Below are positions 8,696 through 16,026 of a stretch of 34,495 nt of DNA, piece after piece; the first letter of the stretch is position 1, and each line of letters opens with the position of its first letter. The position numbers were made by a program, and so were the translations under genes. The notes beneath the pieces are model-generated. The model did no database searches. It saw only the letters and a list, made by a program, of their open reading frames with translations, and was not told the DNA's origin. Origin of the DNA: CAZIGK01 sp964538615 (lineage in GTDB: Bacteria; Pseudomonadota; Alphaproteobacteria; Rickettsiales; RI-342). The stretch lies in contig CAZIGK010000019.1 in assembly GCA_964538615.1 (NCBI GenBank), positions 1-34,495 of the forward strand, written 5' to 3'.

Positions 8696-9490
8696 ATGTC
8701 GCTTTGGGACATTGCTAAAGCAGAAATGCAGCGCCTGGGGTTTGGTGCAAAGCCTGTTGAAGGTGTAGATCACGTATTAACCCACAGTATCGAGAGGGAT
8801 GTGATTCGTCCGATTCTGGATGCTCTGGATGGGGCAGATAATATGCGTCCTATTAATCGTCACACAGATGTGCATGTGGTACATGTTCCGTCAGATAATG
8901 GGGTGGCGTATTCCACCGAACGGCTGCGAATTGCGGTGAATAAATCGCATCTGGTGCCGATTGTGAAAGCCGCTATTGAAGGGGTGACGGGCTTAGTGTT
9001 GAAAGAACAGGAAGGACAACCGGGTGTTTTTCTTTCTCAACCGGTGCCTTACAAAGAGCATGGTAGTTCGCTGGAGGCTGCTTTGTCATATGTGACTGTG
9101 GATCGGTTGAAGGATTACATAGAGCAAACATATCAGGCTTTTGGACTGGCGATAAGGGATGATTTTGGCGGTAACAGGGTTCAATTCACGGGTGGTCAAA
9201 CATTAAGTTTGAAGTATTCAGATGTCCATGTGCATACTCCATCCTTCAACGCACCGGAGCGAAGCACCCCAGGGCTGAAAGCGCTGAATGAGGCGCTGGA
9301 GGCGGTCACAGGTGGTGAACGTGCCGCGTGTGTCGCCGGTGGCTCTAAGCAGCACCTCCACCCATGGCAAATGGTGGGTATTGTCGAGCGGCTACGTGAT
9401 ATAGATCAACAACGGGCTGCGGATGGACGCCTTGCCGTCGGTGCAGGCGCAGAAGGCCAAGCCATGAATGCGGCGGCGGAACGTTGTTAA
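8696..9490 (+). CDS. Unrecognised protein under a Pho-box-like promoter
   Basis: A 264-residue soluble protein I do not recognise. The start ATG at 8696 has a good ribosome site (AGGTAGG, about 4 nt upstream) and begins MSLWDIAKAEMQRLGFG; the in-frame extension upstream would run into the promoter. No signal peptide or membrane segment is seen. Several His-rich beta-like stretches occur (DVHVVHVPSDNG near residue 59; SDVHVHTPSF near 178) and the tail is Ala/Gly-rich. Pairs of histidines could bind metal, but no known motif is complete. It is a single-gene unit: Pho-box-like promoter in front, palindromic terminator behind. Confidence 0.8.
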   Translation: MSLWDIAKAEMQRLGFGAKPVEGVDHVLTHSIERDVIRPILDALDGADNMRPINRHTDVHVVHVPSDNGVAYSTERLRIAVNKSHLVPIVKAAIEGVTGLVLKEQEGQPGVFLSQPVPYKEHGSSLEAALSYVTVDRLKDYIEQTYQAFGLAIRDDFGGNRVQFTGGQTLSLKYSDVHVHTPSFNAPERSTPGLKALNEALEAVTGGERAACVAGGSKQHLHPWQMVGIVERLRDIDQQRAADGRLAVGAGAEGQAMNAAAERC

Positions 9491-9536
9491 AGGGAATCGT
9501 TCTAGCTGCGCTGGAAACGGTATGTCTTCACAAAAA

Positions 9537-9562
9537 AAAGGGTGAGCCATGGCTCACCCTTT
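9537..9562. terminator. Bidirectional intrinsic terminator
   Basis: A perfect 26-bp palindrome with arms AAAGGGTGAGCC and GGCTCACCCTTT around a central AT, preceded by a run of A and followed by TTTCC. It lies between the convergent 8696 gene and phaB and can serve both, the A run giving the T tract on the minus strand. Confidence 0.88.
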
Positions 9563-9590
9563 CCTTTGTTGGTCTATCTGCGTGTGCAGT

Positions 9591-10316
9591 TTATTCCATG
9601 TGTAAACCACCGTTGATGCTGATGGTTTCTCCGGTGATATAGCCGTTGCCTTCATCGGCCAGAAAGGTCACCACGCGGGCGATTTCTTCCGGCTTGCCCA
9701 GACGACGCACAGGAATGCCGGCAATAATTTTATCCAGCACATCCTGTGGTACGGCGGCCACCATATCCGTATCAATATAGCCCGGCGCAATGGCGTTCAC
9801 GGTAATGCCTTTGGCAGCCGTTTCCCGCGCCAGTGCTTTGGTGAAGCCAAACACCCCAGCTTTTGCAGCGGAATAGTTAGTCTGCCCAAACTGACCTAAC
9901 TGACCGTTTACAGAGCTGATGCTGATGATACGGCCATAATTTTTGCTGCGCATAGCATCCAGCACGGCTTTGCTCATGTTGAAGCAGGAGGTGAGGTTGG
10001 TTTGAATGACGGCATCCCAGTTGTCAGAGGTCATTTTGTGCAGGAAACCATCGCGGGTGATACCGGCATTATTCACCAGCACATCCACGCTGCCACCCAG
10101 AGCGGCTTCCACTTTTTTCACCCCTTCCACACAGGCGTCATAATCTGCCACATCCCATTTGAAAACCTCTACACCGGTTGCGGCTTTGAACTCTTCTGCC
10201 ACGCTATCGCGGGAGGCATAGTTGGCGGCGACTTTGTAGCCTGCCTGTTTCAGTGCGATAGAAATGGCGGCTCCGATACCGCGTGTGCCGCCGGTGACAA
10301 TGGCAATTTTAGACAT
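9591..10316 (-). CDS. phaB: Acetoacetyl-CoA reductase
   Basis: A 241-residue SDR enzyme reducing acetoacetyl-CoA to (R)-3-hydroxybutyryl-CoA for polyhydroxybutyrate. Cofactor motif GGTRGIG (9-15), NNAG at 82-85, catalytic Ser135, Tyr148 and Lys152 (NYSAAKAG), and the family ending YITGETISINGGLHM. The start at 10316 (MSKIAIVTGG) is set by GGAG 7 nt upstream; the longer frame upstream is hydrophobic noise. Last gene of the pha operon, 55 bp after phaA, ending at a strong terminator. Confidence 0.95.
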   Translation of the reverse strand: MSKIAIVTGGTRGIGAAISIALKQAGYKVAANYASRDSVAEEFKAATGVEVFKWDVADYDACVEGVKKVEAALGGSVDVLVNNAGITRDGFLHKMTSDNWDAVIQTNLTSCFNMSKAVLDAMRSKNYGRIISISSVNGQLGQFGQTNYSAAKAGVFGFTKALARETAAKGITVNAIAPGYIDTDMVAAVPQDVLDKIIAGIPVRRLGKPEEIARVVTFLADEGNGYITGETISINGGLHME

Positions 10317-10371
10317 GTGTAAACTCCTGATATAGTAGCTAATGAGGGTGAAAATAAACGGGTGACTGAAC

Positions 10372-11547
10372 TTAACGCTCAACGGTCAGTGCAATGCCCA
10401 TACCGCCACCAATACACAGGGTGGCGAGGCCTTTTTTCGCATCGCGGCGTTGCATTTCATGCAGCAAAGTGACCAGTACCCGTGCGCCGGAAGCGCCAAT
10501 CGGGTGGCCCAGTGCAATGGCTCCACCATTGACGTTCACCTTATTCATATCCCAGCCCAGCTCCTTATTCACGGAAATGGCCTGTGCCGCGAATGCTTCA
10601 TTGGCTTCAATCAAATCCAGATCACCCACGCTCCAGCCTGCTTTTTTCAGGGCAATGTGCGTTGCGGAAATGGGGCCGGTACCCATAATCGCAGGGTCAA
10701 CCCCGGCATGTGCCCAGCTACGAATGGTCGCAAGGGGCTTCAGGCCGCGTTTATCCGCTTCCGCTTTGGTCATGAGAACAACGGCAGCCGCGCCATCGTT
10801 AATGCCGGACGCATTGCCTGCGGTCACGCTGCCTTCTTTGTCAAATGCAGGGCGCATACCCGCCAGTGCTTCCAGTGTGGTGGAAGGGCGTGGGTGTTCG
10901 TCCGTATCAATGATGGTATCTCCCTTGCGGCCTTTAATGACCACGGGCACAATTTCGTCCTTAAAGCGGCCAGAGGCCATGGCTTCCCCGGCTTTGCGCT
11001 GAGATTCCACGGCAAAAGCATCCTGTTCTTCGCGGCTGATGCTATATTTTTTGGCAACGTTCTCGGCGGTGACGCCCATGTGATAGCCAGCGAATGCATC
11101 CGTCAGGCCATCCACAATCATGGTATCAGCCAATGTGCCATTCCCCATGCGAATACCGGCGCGCAAGGCGGCGGAATGATGCGACAGGCTCATGTTTTCC
11201 TGACCGCCAGCCACTACGATAGGAGAATCTCCCAGTGCGACCGCCTGAAAACCCAAAGCGACAGCACGCAGACCAGAGCCACAAACCTGACTGACCCCCC
11301 ATGCTGGAACATGGTGTGGCACACCTGCATGGACAGATGCCTGACGCGCCGGGTTTTGACCTTGTCCGGCAATCAGTACCTGCCCCATGATGACTTCAGA
11401 AACATCGCCAGCATCTACGTTTGCGCGCTTCAGGGCTTCCCGAATGACGGTCTCGCCCAGAACATGGGCGGGTGTGTTGGCAAAGCCACCGCTAAAACCC
11501 CCAATGGCGGTACGGCAGGCACTTACAATAACGACTTCCTGGGACAT
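10372..11547 (-). CDS. phaA: Acetyl-CoA acetyltransferase (beta-ketothiolase)
   Basis: A 391-residue thiolase condensing two acetyl-CoA to acetoacetyl-CoA, first step of PHB synthesis. The nucleophile is Cys89 (VCGSGLRA), the His is in ALGHPIGASGAR and the second Cys is in LCIGGGMGIAL near the C-terminus. Length and all motifs are normal for PhaA/AtoB. It is flanked by phaC upstream (150 bp) and phaB downstream (55 bp) on the same strand. Confidence 0.96.
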   Translation of the reverse strand: MSQEVVIVSACRTAIGGFSGGFANTPAHVLGETVIREALKRANVDAGDVSEVIMGQVLIAGQGQNPARQASVHAGVPHHVPAWGVSQVCGSGLRAVALGFQAVALGDSPIVVAGGQENMSLSHHSAALRAGIRMGNGTLADTMIVDGLTDAFAGYHMGVTAENVAKKYSISREEQDAFAVESQRKAGEAMASGRFKDEIVPVVIKGRKGDTIIDTDEHPRPSTTLEALAGMRPAFDKEGSVTAGNASGINDGAAAVVLMTKAEADKRGLKPLATIRSWAHAGVDPAIMGTGPISATHIALKKAGWSVGDLDLIEANEAFAAQAISVNKELGWDMNKVNVNGGAIALGHPIGASGARVLVTLLHEMQRRDAKKGLATLCIGGGMGIALTVER

Positions 11548-11577
11548 GATGAAACCTCTGCTGCTGGGACTGGAATA

Positions 11578-11635
11578 GCATATTCTTCATATGCGGTACG
11601 AACTCGGCATTTCATCATCCGTAGGTTGGATGATG
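11578..11635. repeat. Two short inverted repeats between phaC and phaA
   Basis: GCATAT-tcttc-ATATGC (11578-11594) and CATCATCC-gtaggtt-GGATGATG (11613-11635) lie in the 150-bp phaC-phaA gap. Neither is followed by a T tract. They could be operators, an RNA-processing site or partial attenuators; I cannot tell which. Confidence 0.4.
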
Positions 11636-11697
11636 CCCTGGCACATACTGCCTACATCGTTTACGCAGAAACGCTTGGGATGTCTAGGGATAAATGG

Positions 11698-12912
11698 CTA
11701 CGCAGCCTGCTGGGTTGCAAACCATTGATGCAGGCTTGATGTCAGATGCGGCAGCCCTTCCCGTCCGACCAGTAGTCCGGCGTGACCGCCGGGTAAAAAT
11801 TGGCTGTGCCCACGTTTGAGGTGAGGCAGTAACGCCAGACTGGAAGCGGGGGGCACCACGGCATCTTTGCGGCCTTGCAACATTAGGATGGGGAGCGGTA
11901 ATTGCTCTGGACAAACGGATGCGCCATTCACTTTCCACTGCGCCTGTTTGGGCTGATTTTCCTGCGCCCAATGGATAAAGGCCTCCTCCGCAACCGCCGG
12001 GGTGAGATACCCGGCATCATTCACCCAGCGTTCCAGCGCCACAAAGTGGTTCTCTGCGCTACTGTTTGGGGGGAACTGGCTAAACTGGCGGTATTTGCGT
12101 CCAAATAAAAACGGGTCACGGGCGTAAAATAGCGGCTGTAGAAAATGCGAAGACAACCGATGCGATTCCGGGCAAAGCCGCTGGAGCCACTGCTGAAGTA
12201 CAGGCTTCGGCCAGTGCCGGATTGTGGGGGCGATGGAGGTGAAATCCCAGGGGGTGGACAGCAAAATCAGGCTAAGAATGCCGGATAGAGGGGCTGCGGT
12301 CTGTTGCAAGGCGGCGAGGGCAAACATGCCGCCCATGCAATGCCCCAATAGATGCACCCCTTTCGGACAATGGTTTTGCAGCAGATGCAAGGCAGGCAGC
12401 AGGCAATGCAGAATATACTGCTCACTTTGCCAATCGCGCTGGTGGGGTTCAGGGTCGCCCCAGTCCAGCAGATACACATTCCGGTGGGGCAGGAGTTGTG
12501 CAATCAGGCTACGCTGTGGCGTGAGATCCAGAATATAGGGACGGTTCAGCAGCGACGGAATGAGCACTAAAGGCGGCTCTGTTTCAGGTTGATTGCCAAA
12601 GCGCAGCAGGCGGCATGTGCCCGACTGCCAAAGGGTGCGGTGCGGGCTACTGTAGGTTTGTGCCGTGGTTTGCTGGTTCAGGCTGACATAGCGTTGCAAG
12701 CCCTGAGTGAATTGGTGTTGTTCCCGCAGGTGATGGGTTAGCAGGGCATGTTCAACGGCAGCAGCGGGGTAATGTTGTAGCTGTGCCTCAAGTTGTTTCG
12801 CCTGTGCTCTCAAGGCGGGATTCCAGTTGATGCAGTCTGGCTTCGCATGCGGCAAGGCGGCTTTGCAGCTCCAATAGCTGGCGAAGGATAGCCACATCTG
12901 CCACGCCAGCAT
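11698..12912 (-). CDS. phaC: Polyhydroxyalkanoate synthase catalytic subunit, short class III-like
   Basis: Polymerises 3-hydroxyacyl-CoA. The alpha/beta-hydrolase core has PHA-synthase features: IPSLLNRPYILDL, VYLLDWGDP, the modified lipase box GHCMGG with nucleophile Cys (Cys192 if starting at 12912), catalytic Asp in GRKDAVVPP and His in GGHAGLLVG. At about 404 residues it lacks the long N-terminal domain of class I enzymes and resembles class III/IV synthases that need a partner. The start is uncertain: ATGs at 12912 and 12897 and an extended one at 12972 are in frame, none with a clear ribosome site, and all lie inside the upstream frame (12788-13180). It precedes phaA and phaB. Confidence 0.85.
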   Translation of the reverse strand: MLAWQMWLSFASYWSCKAALPHAKPDCINWNPALRAQAKQLEAQLQHYPAAAVEHALLTHHLREQHQFTQGLQRYVSLNQQTTAQTYSSPHRTLWQSGTCRLLRFGNQPETEPPLVLIPSLLNRPYILDLTPQRSLIAQLLPHRNVYLLDWGDPEPHQRDWQSEQYILHCLLPALHLLQNHCPKGVHLLGHCMGGMFALAALQQTAAPLSGILSLILLSTPWDFTSIAPTIRHWPKPVLQQWLQRLCPESHRLSSHFLQPLFYARDPFLFGRKYRQFSQFPPNSSAENHFVALERWVNDAGYLTPAVAEEAFIHWAQENQPKQAQWKVNGASVCPEQLPLPILMLQGRKDAVVPPASSLALLPHLKRGHSQFLPGGHAGLLVGREGLPHLTSSLHQWFATQQAA

Positions 12913-13180
12913 GGTCAGCGGTGGGTGTGCCGGATGGTGTGGATGCAGGGGTGGAAGCAGGTGAGGTGTCATGTTGGGGGGCAGCGGGTGAAGGACTGAA
13001 GGGAGAAAAGCCGGGTATAGACGGAAAGCTGGACGCTGCTGCTGCCTGCCACCATTGCGGCGCCGTCTGATGGGAAGCGGGATCCTGCAGCATCAAGGCC
13101 ATTTGCTTGTGCCAAAGTTCCATCCATTGGCGGGTGGCATCTTCCAGCTCTGTGCTATCCGGTGGTGGTGTATTCATCAT
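12788..13180 (-). CDS. PhaE-like small subunit of PHA synthase (tentative)
   Basis: About 130 residues beginning MMNTPPPDSTELE. The N-terminal part is Trp-rich and helical (RQWMELWHKQMALM, PQWWQAAAASS), followed by a Pro/Ser/Thr-rich linker and a C-terminal leucine-heptad coiled coil (ILRQLLELQSRLAACEARLH). This layout and the position immediately before a short class III-like phaC suggest a PhaE/PhaR-type accessory subunit or a granule-binding phasin; sequence identity to a family is not established. It overlaps the phaC frame by at least about 110 nt. A GTG at 13240 would extend it but the added residues look spurious. Divergent from the regulator gene at 13258. Confidence 0.6.
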   Translation of the reverse strand: MMNTPPPDSTELEDATRQWMELWHKQMALMLQDPASHQTAPQWWQAAAASSFPSIPGFSPFSPSPAAPQHDTSPASTPASTPSGTPTADHAGVADVAILRQLLELQSRLAACEARLHQLESRLESTGETT

Positions 13181-13257
13181 CTGTTTGTAACGTTGCAAGC
13201 AGCGGGGATTTACAGTAGAGTCAGCCACGTTTTTTAGCACATAGCGGAGGCAAATGC

Positions 13258-13809
13258 ATGTCCCAAAGCACCCAAAAGCCGATTTTGATTAAAAAATACG
13301 CCAACCGTCGGCTGTATAATACCCAGACCAGCAGCTATGTGACGCTGGATGATTTGTATGATATGGTGCGTGAAGGACAAGATTTTGAAGTGCGAGATGC
13401 AAAAAGCGAGGAAGATTTGACCCGCTCTGTCCTGACCCAGATTATCATTGAGCGTGAGACCCGTGGAGGAGAAGCTCTGCTGCCGATTAATGTGCTGAAA
13501 AGCCTGATTAGCTATTACGACAACAATACCAATAAAGTGTTTCCGCACTATCTGGAAGCGGCCATGCAGTGGTTCAACCGTAATCAGGAGCAGCTTCAGG
13601 AGTTTGTGCTGGAAGCCGCACAGCGTCCGATGGATAATTTCAGTAATTTGCAGGAACAGCAGCAACGTGCGATAGAACAGCAACGTCAGGCCATGGAACA
13701 ACTGGAAGCGATTACCCGCCAGAACGTGACCCTGTTTCAGCAGGCGTTCACCATGTTTAACCCCTTCTCTGCCATGCAGGCCGGGCAAGACAAGGCGAAT
13801 AAAAAATAA
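13258..13809 (+). CDS. phaR: Polyhydroxyalkanoate synthesis repressor PhaR
   Basis: A 183-residue regulator that senses PHB and represses phasin and pha genes by binding both polymer and DNA. The N-terminal PHB_acc_N DNA-binding domain is diagnostic (LIKKYANRRLYNTQTSSYVT, about residues 10-30), followed by the PHB-binding repeats (LLPINVLKSLISYYDN, LEAAMQWFNRNQEQLQEFV) and a Gln-rich coiled-coil tail. It is divergent from the pha operon across 77 bp, where autoregulation is expected from family behaviour. It ends in a strong terminator. Confidence 0.95.
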   Translation: MSQSTQKPILIKKYANRRLYNTQTSSYVTLDDLYDMVREGQDFEVRDAKSEEDLTRSVLTQIIIERETRGGEALLPINVLKSLISYYDNNTNKVFPHYLEAAMQWFNRNQEQLQEFVLEAAQRPMDNFSNLQEQQQRAIEQQRQAMEQLEAITRQNVTLFQQAFTMFNPFSAMQAGQDKANKK

Positions 13810-13831
13810 CAGTGACACATCGCCACCCAAC

Positions 13832-13868
13832 AAAAACCCCCGTGTGCTTTTGCAAACGGGGGTTTTTT
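13832..13868. terminator. Bidirectional intrinsic terminator
   Basis: AAAAACCCCCGT (13832-13843) pairs with ACGGGGGTTTTT (13856-13867), with a 12-nt loop, and the right arm runs into a stretch of six T (13863-13868). It separates convergent phaR and the OmpA-like gene and has a T run in both directions. Confidence 0.92.
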
Positions 13869-13904
13869 GATCGCCATTTTTTTCACATCAACGGCAAATA
13901 CGGA

Positions 13905-14543
13905 TCAATAACTGACCCGATAGCCCGTGACCACCACATCCACCCGGCGATCCACTTCCAGACAATCAATCAAGCGTTGTCCATGCAGACCGCTGCATTG
14001 GGCGATAGGGCGACGTTCACCATAGGCAGACAGGTTATGTTGCCCGGCCTGTAGCCCCCGCTGTTGCAGGTAGCGTGCAACGGTTTGCGCACGCTTGTAG
14101 GAAAGTCGGTCATTATAGCTGTAGGTGCCGGTACGGTCTGCATGGCCATAGATTTCCAGCTTGCGCACGTCATGTCCCTGGTTGGCAATGGCAAAGCGTT
14201 GTAGTTCCTGCTCTGCGTGACCTGTCAGGTAGCTCTGGTCATGGGGAAAATGCACGCTGGTGCGTTGCACATACGGACGACGTATCGGTTCCTGCACGGG
14301 TGGGGGAGGTGCCGGAATCATCGCCATGGCAGGGGGCGCCTGCATCATACGGCAAGGGTTGTCAGGGGAGGAGGGCCATTGCGTGTACACACAGTCGCCC
14401 TGACTATCCCGAACGGCCTTTCCTGCCCGATCCACCACCACATCCTGTTCTGCGGGAAGAGCATGGGCATTGCCCTGCATCAGACTCAGGCTGGCCAGCA
14501 ACGCCAGCATTCCATGGCGCCATGCGCGTTTGTTTTTCATCAT
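13905..14543 (-). CDS. OmpA-family outer-membrane protein
   Basis: A 212-residue exported protein. The signal peptide MMKNKRAWRHGMLALLASLS runs to a likely cleavage after NAHA (about residue 28). A short segment with two cysteines (GDCVYTQWPSSPDNPC) follows, then a Pro-rich linker and a C-terminal OmpA/peptidoglycan-binding domain (VHFPHDQSYL, YGHADRTGTYSYNDRLSYKR). The Asp and Arg that bind diaminopimelate are present. It probably tethers the outer membrane to the cell wall. The N-terminal 'GDCV' pattern also occurs in other small OmpA-like lipoprotein-less proteins. It follows the EAL gene by 93 bp. Confidence 0.88.
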   Translation of the reverse strand: MMKNKRAWRHGMLALLASLSLMQGNAHALPAEQDVVVDRAGKAVRDSQGDCVYTQWPSSPDNPCRMMQAPPAMAMIPAPPPPVQEPIRRPYVQRTSVHFPHDQSYLTGHAEQELQRFAIANQGHDVRKLEIYGHADRTGTYSYNDRLSYKRAQTVARYLQQRGLQAGQHNLSAYGERRPIAQCSGLHGQRLIDCLEVDRRVDVVVTGYRVSY

Positions 14544-14577
14544 ATCTAGCCTATAGTTGGTTTTTTGTATGTTGTAT

Positions 14578-14600
14578 AAACCTTATATTTCTTAAGGTTT
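14578..14600. repeat. Inverted repeat between the EAL and OmpA genes
   Basis: AAACCTTA (14578-14585) and TAAGGTTT (14593-14600) form an 8-bp perfect inverted repeat with a 7-nt loop. It is AT-rich and has no T tract, so it may be a regulatory site rather than a terminator. Confidence 0.35.
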
Positions 14601-14636
14601 CAGGTTTTACCATAAGCCTTTCCCGCTAAATATGTG

Positions 14637-15887
14637 TTAATTTACCACGCGGGAATGGGGGTCTAACAGCGCATCAATATGGCGCCCCTGAAATAAGGTA
14701 ATGCCCAGTGCGTGCCCATAGGCCACGGCATCTGCATTATCGCAACGGCTGAGGATAACCCGGTTTGGGCCGCAGCGTTTGACAGCGTCTTTAATTTTAC
14801 GGTTATGTTCTTCCCGCACATCGCTGGCCAGATCTGCGTTCCACAACAGTTTCACCAGATCAAACCCCAGTCCTTCACGGTTAATTTGCAGAAAGCCGGT
14901 ATCGGTCACTCCATCCAGGCATACACGGTAGCCCAGTTTTTGTACCGTCTCCCGCGCTAATTGAAAGGCATTCATGTCCGTAAACACATCGGAGAGCTGG
15001 ATTTCAATGACAATAGATACTCGTGTGGCAGGTTTTATGACGCTATCGAAGGCCATAAAGCGTTCGGAAAGCAACGTATCGACATTCAGGTTCAGGCTGA
15101 CGGGAACGTCAAAATAATCATTTGGGCGGCTGCGCAGCATTTCCAGCATTTTCATATCCAGAATCTGCGTCAGATATTTGAACAGCCAACGGTTACTGAG
15201 AAAATCCACATTGCCCATGATGAGTTTTCGTAAATGGGCAATGTTGATGTAATATTCATCGAACAGGCGGCGCGGGTCTTTACCCACACTAATGGCGCAA
15301 ATAGGTTGGCGACGCATAACACGGCTTAAATCCGCTGACTGGATATCATTTTCAATATTCACCAGCCGTTGTGGGGTCATGGGGCGAATGGTGTCGTCTA
15401 TGATTTCTGCCGGATTGTGCGCTTTGTCCGGGGTTTTATCCTGCTGCGAGCGTTGAAGCAACCGTGGCCCTGTCCGGCGGCTTTGCATGAGCTTCTGTTT
15501 GGCCAAGTCAAACACATAGCCCCAGGCAACGGTCATGTCATGCATGGTACAGAATTGTGGGTTTTCCTGACCATCTGTGGTGTAAGACAGCGGGTCATCA
15601 GAAAACATGTAACGCAGACGGAAAATCAATTTTTCAATCTGGTTATGGGTCATGCCCTTGCAGAGAATGATAATGTCCTTATCTTCGCAAACAAAAATGC
15701 CGCCTTCACTATCCCGCACAAAATCCTTGATCATATTCACGGCAATTTTGGTCTGGTAGGCGCTTTTGTAATGTTCCAGCAGTTCAGAGAAATGGAAATG
15801 AACCATCCGCCAGGCCATGGCGTGGCTTTCAATGTTTGAAAGCATTTCAACCAGTTTAACTTCGGCATTGGCGGAAAACACCAGCAT
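14637..15887 (-). CDS. Degenerate EAL-domain protein
   Basis: A 416-residue protein. The C-terminal half can be laid onto the EAL phosphodiesterase fold (SLNLNVDTLLSERF for the Asn strand; VIEIQLSDVF for ELTES; YRVCLDGVTDTGF for IALDDFGTGYSS; FDLVKLLW for DxIKID; GITLFQGRHIDAL for the final loop). The EAL signature and nearly all metal-binding acidic residues are lost, so c-di-GMP hydrolysis is not expected; a binding or scaffold role is more likely. The N-terminal half (about 150 residues; IFVCEDKDIIILCKG) is unassigned, possibly a diverged GGDEF- or sensor-like domain. There is no membrane segment. GGA lies about 10 nt before the start. Confidence 0.72.
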   Translation of the reverse strand: MLVFSANAEVKLVEMLSNIESHAMAWRMVHFHFSELLEHYKSAYQTKIAVNMIKDFVRDSEGGIFVCEDKDIIILCKGMTHNQIEKLIFRLRYMFSDDPLSYTTDGQENPQFCTMHDMTVAWGYVFDLAKQKLMQSRRTGPRLLQRSQQDKTPDKAHNPAEIIDDTIRPMTPQRLVNIENDIQSADLSRVMRRQPICAISVGKDPRRLFDEYYINIAHLRKLIMGNVDFLSNRWLFKYLTQILDMKMLEMLRSRPNDYFDVPVSLNLNVDTLLSERFMAFDSVIKPATRVSIVIEIQLSDVFTDMNAFQLARETVQKLGYRVCLDGVTDTGFLQINREGLGFDLVKLLWNADLASDVREEHNRKIKDAVKRCGPNRVILSRCDNADAVAYGHALGITLFQGRHIDALLDPHSRVVN

Positions 15888-16026
15888 GAAAAGAACGTCC
15901 TGCAGAATGGAATATGAGTCGTTATTTAGGCTTTAGTCACTTTCAGCCCTTAGGTTAAAGCATGGTCTGTGCCTTACTGTGGCATAGGCCATCTCTGGTA
16001 TTCACTCAAACACGAAACTCTGAACG

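Noticed and set aside
10450..11739. Long plus-strand open frame (429 codons) opposite phaA
   Set aside because: It is the antisense shadow of a complete thiolase with all catalytic motifs; its own product is His/Cys-rich and shows no family pattern.
13181..13257. PhaR operator in the divergent phaE-phaR region (TTGCAAGCAGC)
   Set aside because: Plausible by location and TGC content, but a single short match is not enough to mark a site.
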